A stretch of DNA of 64,000 nt from Sphingobium indicum BiD32 (GCF_000382885.1 NZ_CAVK010000057.1:1-64000); one strand, 5' to 3'. Positions 15,866 through 27,125 are shown, counted from the first letter of the stretch. Made by a program: numbers and translations. The notes: a model not told the origin generated them from the sequence alone.

Positions 15866-17074
15866 CTAAACCATCTCGCCCGTCAGCAACCGTGGCAGCG
15901 CGCCCGACTGCCCGCGCGCCTCGGCCATGAACCGCCCCTTGAGCAGTGAGGTCCGCTGCACCGCCGCCAGCCCCGCGCGCCGCGCCAAGGCTGGCAAACG
16001 CCCCGGCACGTCGAACAGCCGCACCAGCCCGTCCATCGCCACGCTGACCGACAGCGAATCGAGGCTGCGCCAGCGCTGGTAGCGCGCCAGCAACTGCGCA
16101 TCGCCCGGATCAAGGCCCAGCCTCTTGCCCTCCACCAGCACCTCGACCAGCGCGGCGACATCGCGGAAGCCCAGGTTCAAGCCCTGCCCTGCAATCGGAT
16201 GGATGGCGTGGGCGCTGTCGCCCACCAGCGCCAGCCGCGTGTCGGTGATCCGTGCGGCATGGTGGAAGCCCAAAGGATAGGAGGATCGCGGCCCGGCCAG
16301 AGCGATCTCGCCCAGGAAACCGCCAATCCGCTTCTGTGCTTCGGCCAGCCAGGCGCGCTCGGACAATTTGAGCATCGCGGGTGCCTGCTCCGTGGGAACG
16401 GTCCACACGATCGCCGATCGCGTACCCGGCAGCATCGGCAGCAGCGCGAACGGACCACCGACATAGAAAATCTCATAGGCCGTATTGGCGTGCGGCACCT
16501 CATGGTCGATCGCGCTGACCATGGCAGTATGCTTATATTGCCAGCGGGTCGTATTGATACCCGCCGCCTCGCGCGTCGGGCTGTTGCGCCCCTCTGCCGC
16601 CACCAGCAGCGCGCCCCGGATCGTCGCACCGCTCGCCAGCGTCAGCGTCACGCCATCGGCATTGCGATCGACATGGATAGCGCGATCAGGCTGGAAGCGG
16701 GTGAGATGGGTCGCCCCTTCTGCCGCCTGCGCCAGCGCAATCCGTAGGTCGCGATTGGGGATCATCGTCCCCATCACGCCATCATCGGCGTCCGGTACGA
16801 AATCGAGAGCGCCCGGCTCCAGCCCGTCGCTCACCCAGATACGGTCGATCGGGCAGCCCTTCCCTTCCAGAAAGGGCGCGACCCCGATGGCCGAGAGCAT
16901 CGCGAAACTGGTCGAGCTGATCGCCGACACACGGCCGTCAAAGCCGGTGGCAGTGGTATCCACCGGATCGGCGGGGTCGATCACGGCACAGCGCACGCCA
17001 TGGCCGGAAAGGGCGATGCCAAGGGTCAGGCCGACGAGGCCGCCACCCAATATCACGACGTCGAAGCGTTCCAT
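15866..17074 (-). CDS. UbiH/UbiF/COQ6-family ubiquinone-ring hydroxylase (FAD monooxygenase)
   Basis: The 402-residue enzyme starts with the FAD-binding Rossmann motif VVILGGGLVGLTLG (residues 6-19), has the central region around LLVAAEGRNSPTREAAG, and the family signature ALVGDSAHAIHPIAGQGLNL followed by GFRDVAALVE, which holds the FAD ribityl-binding Asp. UbiH/F/COQ6 proteins hydroxylate the aromatic ring of ubiquinone precursors on the inner membrane face. Which ring position cannot be decided here; alphaproteobacteria use varying sets (UbiL, UbiM, UbiH, UbiF). ATG at 17074. Confidence 0.9.
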   Translation of the reverse strand: MERFDVVILGGGLVGLTLGIALSGHGVRCAVIDPADPVDTTATGFDGRVSAISSTSFAMLSAIGVAPFLEGKGCPIDRIWVSDGLEPGALDFVPDADDGVMGTMIPNRDLRIALAQAAEGATHLTRFQPDRAIHVDRNADGVTLTLASGATIRGALLVAAEGRNSPTREAAGINTTRWQYKHTAMVSAIDHEVPHANTAYEIFYVGGPFALLPMLPGTRSAIVWTVPTEQAPAMLKLSERAWLAEAQKRIGGFLGEIALAGPRSSYPLGFHHAARITDTRLALVGDSAHAIHPIAGQGLNLGFRDVAALVEVLVEGKRLGLDPGDAQLLARYQRWRSLDSLSVSVAMDGLVRLFDVPGRLPALARRAGLAAVQRTSLLKGRFMAEARGQSGALPRLLTGEMV

Positions 17075-17164
17075 GCGGGACTATCTAGGCGCTTGGCGTG
17101 CGATTGGGAAGCAGCGGCGCGCGCGCTACGCCCGAAAGGACAGGGTACGACGCCAAACAAAAAT

Positions 17165-17242
17165 CCGTTCGGGCTGAGCTTGTCGAAGCCCTGCTCTTCT
17201 TGCGCAAGAAGGACGACCCTTCGACAGGCTCAGGGCGAACGG
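17165..17242. repeat. REP-like imperfect inverted repeat, copy 1
   Basis: The arms CCGTTCGGGCTGAGCTTGTC (17165-17184, then GAAGCCC) and CCCTTCGACAGGCTCAGGGC (17218-17237, then GAACGG) are imperfect inverted copies with a spacer that itself forms a hairpin (CTTCTTGCGCAAGAAG). It lies between the ubiquinone hydroxylase start and the ilvE stop. Related copies occur at 24649-24744 and 29868-29942. Confidence 0.85.
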
Positions 17243-17262
17243 AGGTGGGTGAAATCCGCCGG

Positions 17263-18354
<1,092 letters not shown>

Positions 18355-18492
18355 AGTCTGTCTCCTTGGGTTGGACGGCGAGCCTATGTCACAAATAGGC
18401 GCGCAAAACAACGTCAACTATGCTGACCCATTGAGCCATTGTGCCCATGCTGGCCTCTTGGCGCTCCCCTGTCCGCCCGCTATCGCCTGCCA

Positions 18493-19512
18493 ATGCACTT
18501 TTTTTCCGACAATGCGACCCCGGTTTGCCCGCAGGTGATGGCGGCGATGGCAGCCGCCGACCGCGCCGACCATGGCTATGATGGCGATCAATGGAGCGCC
18601 CGGCTGGATGGCGCTTTCTCGGCTCTGTTCGACACGCAAGTCCGCGCGCTGTGGATCGCAACCGGCACGGCGGCCAACAGCATCGCGCTCGCAACGCTCT
18701 GCCCACCCTATGGCGGGGTAATCTGTCATGAAGAAGCGCATATCGTCGTCGACGAATGCGGCGCGCCCGGCTTCTTCACCCATGGTGCCAGCCTGATGAC
18801 GCTGCCCGGCGAGGGCGCCAAGCTCTCGCCCGATGCCGTCAGCGACCGGTTGGCGATCATCCGCCCAGACGTCCATCAGGTGCCAGCCCGCGCGATCAGC
18901 ATCACCAACGCCACCGAATATGGCCGCGTCTATGCGCCTGATGAGGTCGCGGCGCTGGGCGACATCGCCCGCATCCGTGGGCTGGGCTTCCACATGGACG
19001 GCGCGCGCTTCGCCAATGCAGTGGCGCATCTGGGCTGCACACCCGCCGATCTGACCTGGCGCGCCGGGGTCGATGCGCTCAGCTTTGGCTGCGTCAAAAA
19101 TGGCGGGATGATCGGCGAAGCCTTGCTGTTCTTCGGGCCGGAAGCGGACGCCCGCGCCGCCGAGGCCGCCCGCTGGCGCAAACGGTCGGGGCATCTCTTC
19201 TCCAAGGGCCGCTATCTCGCAGCACAAATATTGGCGATGGTCGAGGATGATCTGTGGCTAACCAACGCCCGCGCCGCCAATCAGGCCGCGCAGGCGCTCG
19301 CGCAGGCCGTGGCGGATCGTCTGCTCCACCCCGTTCAAGCCAATGAGTTGTTCATCCGCCTCACCGCGCAAGAGGCGGCGACACTGCGGGCGCAGGATTT
19401 CGATTTCTACGACTGGGGCGAAGGGGCTGTGCGGCTGGTCACCAACTGGTCGCAGGACGCTGCTGGCGTCGCACCGCTCGCCGCCGCGCTGCGGGCGCTC
19501 GACCATGGCTGA
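18493..19512 (+). CDS. Low-specificity L-threonine aldolase
   Basis: The 339-residue PLP enzyme of the beta-eliminating lyase family cleaves L-threonine or allo-threonine to glycine and acetaldehyde. Typical features are MHFFSDNATPVCPQVM at the start, the substrate/PLP motif TGTAANSIAL, GFHMDGARFANAVAHLG containing the PLP Asp, and SFGCVKNGGMIGEA with the Schiff-base lysine. Length fits the family. I use ATG 18493, which begins directly at the conserved N-terminus, rather than an upstream alternative. Its stop overlaps the start of the following DMT transporter, indicating a two-gene operon. Confidence 0.92.
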   Translation: MHFFSDNATPVCPQVMAAMAAADRADHGYDGDQWSARLDGAFSALFDTQVRALWIATGTAANSIALATLCPPYGGVICHEEAHIVVDECGAPGFFTHGASLMTLPGEGAKLSPDAVSDRLAIIRPDVHQVPARAISITNATEYGRVYAPDEVAALGDIARIRGLGFHMDGARFANAVAHLGCTPADLTWRAGVDALSFGCVKNGGMIGEALLFFGPEADARAAEAARWRKRSGHLFSKGRYLAAQILAMVEDDLWLTNARAANQAAQALAQAVADRLLHPVQANELFIRLTAQEAATLRAQDFDFYDWGEGAVRLVTNWSQDAAGVAPLAAALRALDHG

Positions 19513-20404
19513 ACCCGCCGCAAAGGGCGGCATCCTTTTCCCCTTCATCCTCGTCACCCTGATCTGGAGTTCGACCTGGATCGTCATTCGCGATCAGATT
19601 GGCAGCGTCCCGGCCAGCTGGTCGGTCTGCTACCGTTTCGCGCTGGCGGGGGTTGCCATGGCCGCCTTTTGCCGGATGCGCGGCGTGTCGCTGCGGATCG
19701 GCGGCGCGGGGCTGATTTTTGCGGCGCTGCTGGGGACGGCGCAATTCGTCCTCAACTTCAACTTCGTCTATCGCGCAGAACTCACCCTGACATCGGGCGT
19801 CGTCGCGGTGATCTACGCCATGCTGCTGATTCCCAACTCCATCCTGTCCTTCCTGATCTTCCGCCAGCCGGTCGGCCGCGCCTTCATCGCCGGATCGGCG
19901 GTGGCGATGACCGGCATCGCGCTGATGCTGACCCACGAATATCGCGCCGCCAGCATCGCGCCGGGCGACGTGCTGGTGGGTGTCGGCTTCGCTGTCGCCG
20001 GATTATTAAGCGCGTCAGCCGCCAATATCATGCAGGGGATGGAGATTGCCCGCCGCCTGCCGATGATCGCGGTGCTCGCCTGGGCGATGCTGATCGGCGC
20101 GGGGATCAACGCGGCCTATGCGTTGGTCACGGTTGGCCCGCCGGTCACCGAATGGCGCGCGGGCTATTGGCTGGGCGTCGCGTGGCTGGGCCTGGCCGGG
20201 TCGGTCGTCACCTTCCCGCTCTATTTTCGCCTGATCCAACGCATGGGCGCGGGTCGCGCCGCCTATACCAGCGTCCTGATCCCGATCATCGCGATGCTGA
20301 TTTCCACGCTGGTAGAGGGTTATCGCTGGACAGAACTTGCTGCCGGTGGTGCCTTGCTGGCCATCGCGGGTATGGCCATCGCGCTGCGGGCGAAGGCGGG
20401 GTAG
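19505..20404 (+). CDS. DMT-superfamily (EamA) transporter
   Basis: The 299-residue protein has about ten hydrophobic helices arranged as two EamA repeats, beginning LFPFILVTLIWSSTWIVIRD, a phrase typical of RhaT/EamA exporters. ATG 19505 lies inside the end of the threonine aldolase gene (8-base overlap), so translation is likely coupled. Such proteins export amino acids and metabolites through the inner membrane; the coupling suggests an amino-acid related role, but the substrate is unknown. It is convergent with pheT, 18 bases away. Confidence 0.9.
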   Translation: MAEPAAKGGILFPFILVTLIWSSTWIVIRDQIGSVPASWSVCYRFALAGVAMAAFCRMRGVSLRIGGAGLIFAALLGTAQFVLNFNFVYRAELTLTSGVVAVIYAMLLIPNSILSFLIFRQPVGRAFIAGSAVAMTGIALMLTHEYRAASIAPGDVLVGVGFAVAGLLSASAANIMQGMEIARRLPMIAVLAWAMLIGAGINAAYALVTVGPPVTEWRAGYWLGVAWLGLAGSVVTFPLYFRLIQRMGAGRAAYTSVLIPIIAMLISTLVEGYRWTELAAGGALLAIAGMAIALRAKAG

Positions 20405-20422
20405 CCCCGCCTTCGCGTCCGT

Positions 20423-22840
20423 TCAGCCGCGCAACACGCCACCCAGCTTCTGCGCCGCCTTCACGATCGCCGCGCTGGTCGCGTCCAGCTCTTCCTGGGT
20501 GAAGCTCTTCTCACCCGGCTGGAGCGTGACCTCGATGGCCAGCGACTTGCTGCCCTCCTCCACGCCCGGCCCGGTAAAGACATCGAACAGGCGCACATCG
20601 ACGATCGCCTTCTTGTCCGCCCCCCTGATCGCCCGGACCAGCGCATCGGCTTCCACCGAGTCAGCCACGACAAAGGCAAAATCGCGCTTTACAGCCTGCA
20701 AGGCGGGCGGCGCATAGGGGGCGCGCATGAAGCCGGACTTGCGCTTGCCCGGTATCGCGTCGAGGAAAATCTCGCCCGCCACCACCGTGCCGCTCAGCCC
20801 GAACTGCTTGGCCAGGCCCGGATGCAGTACGCCATATTCAGCCAGCACGGCCTTCGGCCCCAACCGCAACGTGCCCGACTGGCCGGGATGATAGGCCGCC
20901 GACGCTTCCCCGAAGCTCTGGAGATTGGCAACCGGCGCGCCCGCCGCCGCCAGCAGCGCCATGATGTCAGCCTTGGCATCATAGGCCGTGAAGGACTGCG
21001 CCTTGCCGCCCTGCCAGCTGCGCGCCGCCTTTTCGCCTGCCAGCACGAAGCCAACGGTCGCCCGCTCACCCTGCCTGAAATAGCGCCGCCCCAGCTCGAA
21101 CAGCCGCACCGACGCAGCCCCCCGATCCATGTTGCGGCGGCTGGCCGACAGCAGGCCGGGAAGCAACGACGGCCGCATGACTTTCAGATCCTCCGAGATC
21201 GGATTGGCCAGCGTCCAGTCGCCCCCGCCAACGGAAGCGGCTTCCTTCTCCGACAGGAAAGACCAGTTGATCGCCTCGGCAAGGCCGCGCGCCGCCGCCG
21301 TCCGGCGCACCCGGCGCTCGACCAGCTGCTCTGCCGTCGCGGTCGGACGGGCAACGCCGGGCATACGCGGCAGCGGGGTGGAAGGCACATGCTCCAGCCC
21401 GACGATTCGTACCACTTCCTCGACAATGTCGGGCCATCCATCGACGTCACGCCGCCAGCTTGGCACGGTGATCGACCAGGTGCCGGGCACGATCACCGGT
21501 ACGCCATCTTCATAATCGGTGCGGTTTTCCTGTCCGCCGACGACAAAGCCAAGGCTTTGCAATATGCGCTTCTGCTCGTCCGCCGCCACATAGACGCCCG
21601 CCAGCGTCAGGCACTGGTCGGGGGTATAGTCCACAACCTTGGGCGTCACCGGCGGCGCGCCCGCGCGGGTCGCCTCGCTTGGGCTACCGCCGCACAGATG
21701 CGTCACCAGGCTGGTGGCGATCGACAGGCCATCGTCCAGAAAAGCCGGATCGACCCCGCGCTCAAACCGGCCGCGCGCGTCGGACGTCAAGGTCAGCTTC
21801 TGCCCCGTCATCGCGATCCGTTCGGGCGTGAAATAGGCGCATTCGATCAGCACATCGGTCGTGCCGTCCTGCGCCCCCGAATGTTCGCCGCCCATGATGC
21901 CGCCAATGTCATGCACAGCTTCATCGTCGGCGATGACAGTCATCGTATCATCGACGGCGTAGGTCTTGCCGTTGAGCGCGACGACCTGTTCGCCCGCCCT
22001 GCCCTTGCGCGCCACCAGTCCACCCTTCAAACTCGCCATGTCATAGACATGCAGCGGACGGCCGAGGTCGATCATGATATAGTTGGTGATGTCGACCAGT
22101 GTGCTGATCGGCTTCTGCCCGATCGCTTTCAGACGCTTGGCCATCCAGTCGGGCGACTGGCCGTTGGTGACCCCGCGCACGGTACGCGCGAAGAAGGCCG
22201 GACAGCCCTCCACATCGTCGGTCCGCACGTCCGGTCCCGGACCCACGCCCGCAATTTCCGGCACGATGATGGCGTTCAGCGTCCCCAGACCCGCCGCCGC
22301 CAGATCGCGCGCAATGCCGCGCACGCCCATGCAATCCTGCCGGTTGGGCGTGATCGACACGTCGATGACCGGATCGTTCAGCCCTGCCCAGTCGGCATAG
22401 ACCCGCCCCACCGGCGCGGCTGCATCCAGTTCGATGATCCCGTCATGATCGTCGCCCAGCTCCAGCTCGCGGGTCGAACACATCATGCCGTTGGATTCGA
22501 CGCCGCGAATGGCGGTCTTTTTCAGCACCATGCCGTTGGCGGGCACCACCGCGCCTTCGGTCCCGAACACGCCGACCAGCCCCGCGCGCGCGTTGGGCGC
22601 GCCACACACGACCTGAAGCGGCGTGCCGTCGCCATGATCGACGGTCAGTATCTGCAACTTGTCGGCCTGCGGATGCGGATCGGCGGTCAGCACCTTCGCG
22701 ATCTTGAACCCGCCAAGCTTTTCCGCCGGATTTTCGACGCCTTCGACCTCCAGCCCGATGGCGTTCAGCGTCTTGAGGATAGTCGACAAATCTGCATCGG
22801 TCTTGAGATGCGTCTTGAGCCAGCTCAGCGTGAACTTCAT
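20423..22840 (-). CDS. pheT: Phenylalanine-tRNA ligase beta subunit
   Basis: The 805-residue subunit pairs with PheS to charge tRNA-Phe. It begins [12 protein letters not shown] and holds, in order, an N-terminal tRNA-binding OB fold ([17 protein letters not shown]), the B3/B4 editing region ([34 protein letters not shown]), the B5 domain and a C-terminal ferredoxin-fold anticodon domain ([38 protein letters not shown]-like end). I chose the ATG at 22840 because it overlaps the pheS stop by the ATGA four-base pattern and matches the family start; the frame upstream is pheS shadow. Confidence 0.97.
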   Translation of the reverse strand: MKFTLSWLKTHLKTDADLSTILKTLNAIGLEVEGVENPAEKLGGFKIAKVLTADPHPQADKLQILTVDHGDGTPLQVVCGAPNARAGLVGVFGTEGAVVPANGMVLKKTAIRGVESNGMMCSTRELELGDDHDGIIELDAAAPVGRVYADWAGLNDPVIDVSITPNRQDCMGVRGIARDLAAAGLGTLNAIIVPEIAGVGPGPDVRTDDVEGCPAFFARTVRGVTNGQSPDWMAKRLKAIGQKPISTLVDITNYIMIDLGRPLHVYDMASLKGGLVARKGRAGEQVVALNGKTYAVDDTMTVIADDEAVHDIGGIMGGEHSGAQDGTTDVLIECAYFTPERIAMTGQKLTLTSDARGRFERGVDPAFLDDGLSIATSLVTHLCGGSPSEATRAGAPPVTPKVVDYTPDQCLTLAGVYVAADEQKRILQSLGFVVGGQENRTDYEDGVPVIVPGTWSITVPSWRRDVDGWPDIVEEVVRIVGLEHVPSTPLPRMPGVARPTATAEQLVERRVRRTAAARGLAEAINWSFLSEKEAASVGGGDWTLANPISEDLKVMRPSLLPGLLSASRRNMDRGAASVRLFELGRRYFRQGERATVGFVLAGEKAARSWQGGKAQSFTAYDAKADIMALLAAAGAPVANLQSFGEASAAYHPGQSGTLRLGPKAVLAEYGVLHPGLAKQFGLSGTVVAGEIFLDAIPGKRKSGFMRAPYAPPALQAVKRDFAFVVADSVEADALVRAIRGADKKAIVDVRLFDVFTGPGVEEGSKSLAIEVTLQPGEKSFTQEELDATSAAIVKAAQKLGGVLRG

Positions 22841-23928
22841 GCGCCCACTCCCCCGCTCAGCGTCGGCACGTCGAGCGCCGAAAAACCATAATGTTTGAGC
22901 CAGCGCAGATCGCCGTCGAAAAAGGCCCGCAAGTCGTTCATCCCATATTTGAGCATGGCGAGCCGGTCGACCCCGGTGCCAAAGGCAAAACCCTGCCACT
23001 CATCCGGGTCCAGCCCGCACGCCTCGATCACGCGGCGATTGACCATGCCGCTGCCCAGCACCTCCAGCCAGCCGCCGTCCGCCACATCGCCGTCCCCGCC
23101 GATCACCCGCTGGCCGTTCACCAGCGTATAGCCGACATCGACCTCGACAGAGGGTTCGGTGAAGGGGAAATAGCTCGGCCGCAGCCGCAGGACGATATCT
23201 TCACGCTCGAAAAAAGCCTTCAGGAAGGTTTCCAGCGTCCATTTCAGGTGGCCCAGCGTGATCCCCTTGTCGATCACCAGCCCTTCGATCTGGTGGAACA
23301 TCGGCGTATGGGTGGCGTCGCTGTCACTGCGATAGACGCGGCCCGGCGCAATGATGCGGATCGGCGGCGGCGTCGTCATCATTGTGCGGATCTGCACCGG
23401 CGAGGTATGGGTGCGCAGCAGCATCCGCTTCTGCCCCTCTTCATCGGGGAAGTAGAATGTGTCGTGCATCGCGCGCGCCGGGTGCGTCTCTGGAATGTTG
23501 AGCGCGGTGAAATTATGCCAGTCGTCCTCAATCTCCGGCCCTGTGGCGACCGAGAAGCCCAGGTCCGCGAATATCTCCGCCAGTTCGTCCATCACCTGTG
23601 AAACCGGATGAACGGACCCTTGCGGCCCCAGATCGGCGGGCAGCGTCATGTCGATTGTTTCCGACGCCAGCCGGGCATCCAGCGCCGCCTGCTCCAGCGC
23701 CGCCTTCTTCGCGGTGATGGCGGCAGTGACGGATTCGCGCAGGTCCTGGATCGGCGGCCCTTTGTCTAGCCGCTCGTCCGGCGACATGCCGCCCAGCGTC
23801 TTGAGCAGGCCGGTTACCACCCCATTCTTGCCCAGCGCGCCTACACGCAGCGCTTCCACCGCGTCCAGCGTGTCGGCGGAGGCGATGTCGGCGATCAGCC
23901 CGGCTTTCAGATTGGCAATTTCACTCAT
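22837..23928 (-). CDS. pheS: Phenylalanine-tRNA ligase alpha subunit
   Basis: The 363-residue class II synthetase catalytic subunit has an N-terminal coiled-coil arm (about residues 1-90) and motifs 1-3: [19 protein letters not shown], the motif 2 region [19 protein letters not shown] followed by [11 protein letters not shown], and the motif 3 region [20 protein letters not shown]. The TFYF region for Phe recognition (HDTFYFPDE) is present. It overlaps pheT by four bases, a typical pheST operon. A LysE-type exporter lies 67 bases upstream on the same strand. Confidence 0.97.
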   Translation of the reverse strand: MSEIANLKAGLIADIASADTLDAVEALRVGALGKNGVVTGLLKTLGGMSPDERLDKGPPIQDLRESVTAAITAKKAALEQAALDARLASETIDMTLPADLGPQGSVHPVSQVMDELAEIFADLGFSVATGPEIEDDWHNFTALNIPETHPARAMHDTFYFPDEEGQKRMLLRTHTSPVQIRTMMTTPPPIRIIAPGRVYRSDSDATHTPMFHQIEGLVIDKGITLGHLKWTLETFLKAFFEREDIVLRLRPSYFPFTEPSVEVDVGYTLVNGQRVIGGDGDVADGGWLEVLGSGMVNRRVIEACGLDPDEWQGFAFGTGVDRLAMLKYGMNDLRAFFDGDLRWLKHYGFSALDVPTLSGGVGA

Positions 23929-23995
23929 TCACTGTCATTCCTGAGAAGCGGAAATATAGCCGCGCCTTAGCGAGGCACGCCGCGCAATGGAAGGC

Positions 23996-24610
23996 TCAAG
24001 CCCGCGCGCCCAGCAATGCGCCGCCAAAGCCGATGAACATCATGCCGGTCGCCCGGTTGAACAGGCGCTGGCGGTTCACCGGCTCCAGCCAGCGGGCCAG
24101 TTTGATCCCGCCCAGCGCATAGACGCTGTACCAGACGCTTTCGATCACCACGAAACTGACCACCAAAATCGCCAGCTGCGCCCCGAACGGGCGGCCCGTA
24201 TCGATGAACTGCGGAAACAGCGCGGCGGCAAAAATGATCAGCTTCGGATTGGACAGGCCAGTAAGCAGCCCGGTCGCATAAAGCGCATGGTGCGAGCGCG
24301 CGGGAACGGCGACGGCGGCACTGCCAACCGGCGCGCGCCACGCCTTGATCCCCAGCCAGACCAGATAGGCGACGCCGGCATAGCGCAGCACGTCGAACAG
24401 GCGCGGCGATGCCTTGAGCAACGCCCCCAGCCCCAGCGCCGACGCGATCAGGCACAGCAGCACCGCGCTCATCAACCCCGCCATAGTCGCCAGCGCGCGG
24501 CGCGGGCCATGGGCAATGCTCTGCGTCATTACATGCAGCATGTTCGGCCCCGGCGTGGCGGAGATCAGGAACACGGCGGTCACATAAAGCCACCAGAGAT
24601 GCAGCGACAT
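23996..24610 (-). CDS. LysE/RhtB-family amino-acid exporter
   Basis: The 204-residue protein has five to six transmembrane helices and the family N-terminus TAVFLISATPGPNMLHVMTQ (residues 11-30), plus YLVWLGIKAWRAP and GLLTGLSNPKLIIFAAALFP, both hallmark RhtB segments. Members export threonine, homoserine, lysine or other amino acids. It sits between rplT and pheS on the same strand, separated from rplT by a terminator and a REP element, so it has its own promoter. Substrate not determinable. Confidence 0.93.
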   Translation of the reverse strand: MSLHLWWLYVTAVFLISATPGPNMLHVMTQSIAHGPRRALATMAGLMSAVLLCLIASALGLGALLKASPRLFDVLRYAGVAYLVWLGIKAWRAPVGSAAVAVPARSHHALYATGLLTGLSNPKLIIFAAALFPQFIDTGRPFGAQLAILVVSFVVIESVWYSVYALGGIKLARWLEPVNRQRLFNRATGMMFIGFGGALLGARA

Positions 24611-24648
24611 GGGATTGGGTCCTTTGGATCAGCGGCCGACCCCAAAAT

Positions 24649-24744
24649 CCGTTCGGGCTGAGCCTGTCGAAGCCCGCGCCTGAGCGTAGCGAAGGCACCT
24701 CACTCCGTTCGGTGATGCCCTTCGACTTCGCTCAGGGCGAACGG
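24649..24744. repeat. REP-like imperfect inverted repeat, copy 2
   Basis: Starts CCGTTCGGGCTGAGCCTGTC (then GAAGCCC) and ends CCTTCGACTTCGCTCAGGGC (then GAACGG), with a second internal CCGTTCGG motif. It is related to the copies at 17165 and 29868. It lies in the gap between the LysE-type gene and the rplT terminator. Confidence 0.85.
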
Positions 24745-24770
24745 GGAGATAGGAGTCGCAACAAACAAAA

Positions 24771-24801
24771 AGGGCGCCGGAAGCATCTGCCCCGGCGCCC
24801 T
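24771..24801 (-). terminator. Intrinsic terminator of rpmI-rplT
   Basis: AGGGCGCCGG (24771-24780) pairs perfectly with CCGGCGCCCT (24792-24801). On the minus strand the hairpin is followed by TTTTTGTTTGT, a strong U-tail. It lies 27 bases downstream of the rplT stop. Confidence 0.88.
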
Positions 24802-24827
24802 TTTGACGATCTTGCGATCGGCAGGCC

Positions 24828-25190
24828 TTATGCTGCGGGCAGCGCAGCCTTGGCCTGGGCGATGATGGCGCTGAACGCCTCGCCTTCGTGCATCGCAATG
24901 TCAGCCAGAACCTTGCGGTCCAGCTGCACGCCGGCGAGCTTGAGGCCGTGCATGAATTGCGAATAGGTCAGGCCTTCAGCGCGGACACCCGCGTTGATGC
25001 GCTGGATCCACAGGCCACGGAAGCTGCGCTTCTTGACCTTGCGATCGCGATACGCATACTGGCCAGCCTTTTCGACAGCCTGACGAGCGACGCGGATGGT
25101 ATTCTTGCGACGGCCATAATAGCCCTTCGCCTGTACCAGAAGCCGCTTATGCTTGGCGCGGGTGGTTACACCCCGTTTGACGCGTGCCAT
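24828..25190 (-). CDS. rplT: 50S ribosomal protein L20
   Basis: The 120-residue basic protein matches L20 throughout: N-terminal extension [20 protein letters not shown] (rRNA binding), [30 protein letters not shown] and the globular end with [14 protein letters not shown]20 binds 23S rRNA domain I early in assembly and in many bacteria also represses its own operon. It follows rpmI by 13 bases. infC is not adjacent here. Confidence 0.98.
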   Translation of the reverse strand: MARVKRGVTTRAKHKRLLVQAKGYYGRRKNTIRVARQAVEKAGQYAYRDRKVKKRSFRGLWIQRINAGVRAEGLTYSQFMHGLKLAGVQLDRKVLADIAMHEGEAFSAIIAQAKAALPAA

Positions 25191-25203
25191 TGTCCCTTAC
25201 TCC

Positions 25204-25407
25204 TTACTTGAGGCCGTAGGGTGCCCAGAGGCGGACGTGAGCCACGTCGGCATCGGACAGCACGGAAGTACCACGGTTCTGGCGAATATATTTGGCGTTG
25301 TGGCTGATCAGACGGTGACGCTTGCCAGCGACGCCGTGCTTGACCTTGCCGGAAGCGGTGAACTTGAAGCGCTTCTTCACACCGCTCTTGGTCTTGAGCT
25401 TGGGCAT
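25204..25407 (-). CDS. rpmI: 50S ribosomal protein L35
   Basis: The 67-residue protein carries the L35 signature [17 protein letters not shown] and [19 protein letters not shown]. It is a small basic large-subunit protein. It forms an operon with rplT. ATG at 25407 is preceded by AAAGGAGACGAAA, a strong ribosome binding site. The 132-base gap to hisN upstream must hold its promoter. Confidence 0.98.
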   Translation of the reverse strand: MPKLKTKSGVKKRFKFTASGKVKHGVAGKRHRLISHNAKYIRQNRGTSVLSDADVAHVRLWAPYGLK

Positions 25408-25539
25408 TTTCGTCTCCTTTGCGTAGCGCGACGATTGCAGACAGCCCCGGCAGCCCTAGTTAGCCGGGCGGTCCCACTGAATATCGCGAAGGGCGCGCAT
25501 AGGCGGCTGCTGCCGGAAAGGCAAGCGATTCGCGGAATT

Positions 25540-26352
25540 TCAATGATGGTGGCTATGATCCGTCACGGCCGCCATCGCCTCCAGCACATCTTCCAGCCGC
25601 GCCGGATCGCCAAGCGCCAGTACATGGCCGTCGCTGTCGGCCGTCAGCGGCTCGCCATGCCAGTCGCACATCAGCCCGCCCGCGCCCTCGACAACCGGCA
25701 CCAACGCCGCGAAATCATAGGCTTGTAGCCCCGATTCGATCACGATATCGAGAAAGCCCGACGCCAGCAGACCGTAATTATAGCAATCCCCGCCATAGAC
25801 CGGTCCCTGACGCGGCGATCCGCCCGATACCGCCGCGACCAGCGCCATATAATGCGGCACGTCGCCGTCATCGAACAGATGCGGGCTGGTCGTCGCTATC
25901 CCTGCGCCCTCGATCGCGCGACAGGCACGGGTGCGGACCGGCTGGCCGTTGAAGGTCGTGGGCTGGCCCGCCATCCCGGCCCAGCGTTCCTTCGCGATCG
26001 GCTGGTCGATGATGCCGATCGTCGGCCAGCCACCCTGCGTCAGCGCGATCAGCGTGCCGAAGATCGGCCGCCCGGCGATGAAGCTGCGCGTGCCGTCGAT
26101 CGGATCGAGAATCCACACCCGTTCGGCATCCTCGCGCACCGACCCATATTCCTCGCCGATGATGCCGTCGCCCGGACGCTCTTTCTCCAATATCGCCCGG
26201 ATCGCCGCCTCAGCCGCGCGATCGGCTTCCGTCACGGGCGACTTGTCCGCCTTATATTCCATGTCATAGCGGGCGCGAAAAAAGGGGCGGACCGCCGCGC
26301 CAGCGGCGTCGGCAAGGCGGTTGGCAAGGGTCAGGTCATCGCGGGTGGTCAT
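25540..26352 (-). CDS. hisN: Histidinol-phosphatase, inositol-monophosphatase family
   Basis: The 270-residue protein has the IMPase metal motifs IIGEEYGS, WILDPIDGTRSFI (Mg-binding DPIDGT) and the C-terminal QAYDFAALVPVVEGAGG. The stretch GPVYGGDCYNYGLLASGFLD is typical of HisN rather than SuhB or CysQ. HisN removes phosphate from histidinol phosphate in histidine synthesis. The C terminus is histidine-rich (DHSHHH), which could bind metal. It is located upstream of rpmI on the same strand, away from other his genes. Confidence 0.88.
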   Translation of the reverse strand: MTTRDDLTLANRLADAAGAAVRPFFRARYDMEYKADKSPVTEADRAAEAAIRAILEKERPGDGIIGEEYGSVREDAERVWILDPIDGTRSFIAGRPIFGTLIALTQGGWPTIGIIDQPIAKERWAGMAGQPTTFNGQPVRTRACRAIEGAGIATTSPHLFDDGDVPHYMALVAAVSGGSPRQGPVYGGDCYNYGLLASGFLDIVIESGLQAYDFAALVPVVEGAGGLMCDWHGEPLTADSDGHVLALGDPARLEDVLEAMAAVTDHSHHH

Positions 26353-26417
26353 CCCCTTCGCCTAGCGACTGCGCGGCCTTTGCGCTAGACTGCGCCTCTA
26401 TGGAGAAGGAGGGAAAA

Positions 26418-26840
26418 ATGCCCGGCTCGCCTGTAATCCCATGCCTGCGCTATACCAACGCCCCCGCTGCGATCGACTTTCTGTGCGACGCCTTCGGTTT
26501 CGTGCGCCACGCCGTCTATGCCGATGATGCCGACCCCGACATCATCCACCACGCCCAACTGGTGCTGGGTGCCGGCATGATCATGCTGGGCAGCGTGCAG
26601 GACATGGCCGCCGAATCGCTCTACACCTGGTCCACCGCGCGCGACCTGGGCGGAGTCACAGGATGCGTCTATATCGTCGTCCCCGATGTCGACGCCCATT
26701 GCCTCCACGCCCGCAATGAAGGCGCGGTCGTGGTCGATGAACCCCATGACAATCACGGCTATCCGGGGCGCGGCTACAGCACGCTCGACCCCGAAGGCAA
26801 TGTCTGGAGCTTTGGCAGCTATGATCCCTGGGCCGCTTAA
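26418..26840 (+). CDS. VOC-superfamily (glyoxalase/PhnB-like) protein
   Basis: The 140-residue protein has the paired beta-alpha-beta-beta-beta vicinal oxygen chelate fold: LRYTNAPAAIDFLCDAFGF at the start and a DPEGNVWSFGSYDPW end, phrases of PhnB/glyoxalase-like members. Metal ligands cannot be fixed by eye; His in IIHHAQLVLG and Glu in the LDPEGN motif are candidates. I chose ATG 26418 because AAGGAGGG stands just before it. Function is unknown beyond fold; relatives include dioxygenases and antibiotic-resistance proteins. Confidence 0.85.
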   Translation: MPGSPVIPCLRYTNAPAAIDFLCDAFGFVRHAVYADDADPDIIHHAQLVLGAGMIMLGSVQDMAAESLYTWSTARDLGGVTGCVYIVVPDVDAHCLHARNEGAVVVDEPHDNHGYPGRGYSTLDPEGNVWSFGSYDPWAA

Positions 26841-26888
26841 GCCTTCGGCAACCTCGCCGCGCTAAGACTGGCGGCGAAGGAGACGCCC

Positions 26889-27125
26889 ATGGCGCTGATC
26901 GGCTGGTTCCTGAGTTTTGTCGGCCTGTTTGTGGGCCTTGCCCTGCGGCAGGACATGCCGGTCGATGGTGCCGCCACTTTATCCAACCTGCTGATCGCGC
27001 TGGCGGTGTTGGCCTGCCCGATGGCTTGGCAGGGCAAACCACTGGGCATATCGCGCGGCCAGCGCGTCGTCGCCGCGCTGATCATGATCCTGTCCGTGCC
27101 GCTGGTGTTGCTACCGGCGGCCTGA
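26889..27125 (+). CDS. Small hypothetical membrane protein, 78 aa
   Basis: The product is almost all hydrophobic with three predicted helices (IGWFLSFVGLFVGLAL; LSNLLIALAVLACPMAW; VVAALIMILSVPLVLLPA). ATG 26889 is preceded by AAGGAGACGCCC, a good ribosome binding site. It follows the VOC protein by 48 bases and ends just before the convergent prs gene. No family recognised. Confidence 0.75.
   Translation: MALIGWFLSFVGLFVGLALRQDMPVDGAATLSNLLIALAVLACPMAWQGKPLGISRGQRVVAALIMILSVPLVLLPAA

Noticed and set aside
20822-22891. 689-codon plus-strand frame opposite pheT
   Set aside because: pheT is unmistakable on the minus strand; the frame is a composition artefact.
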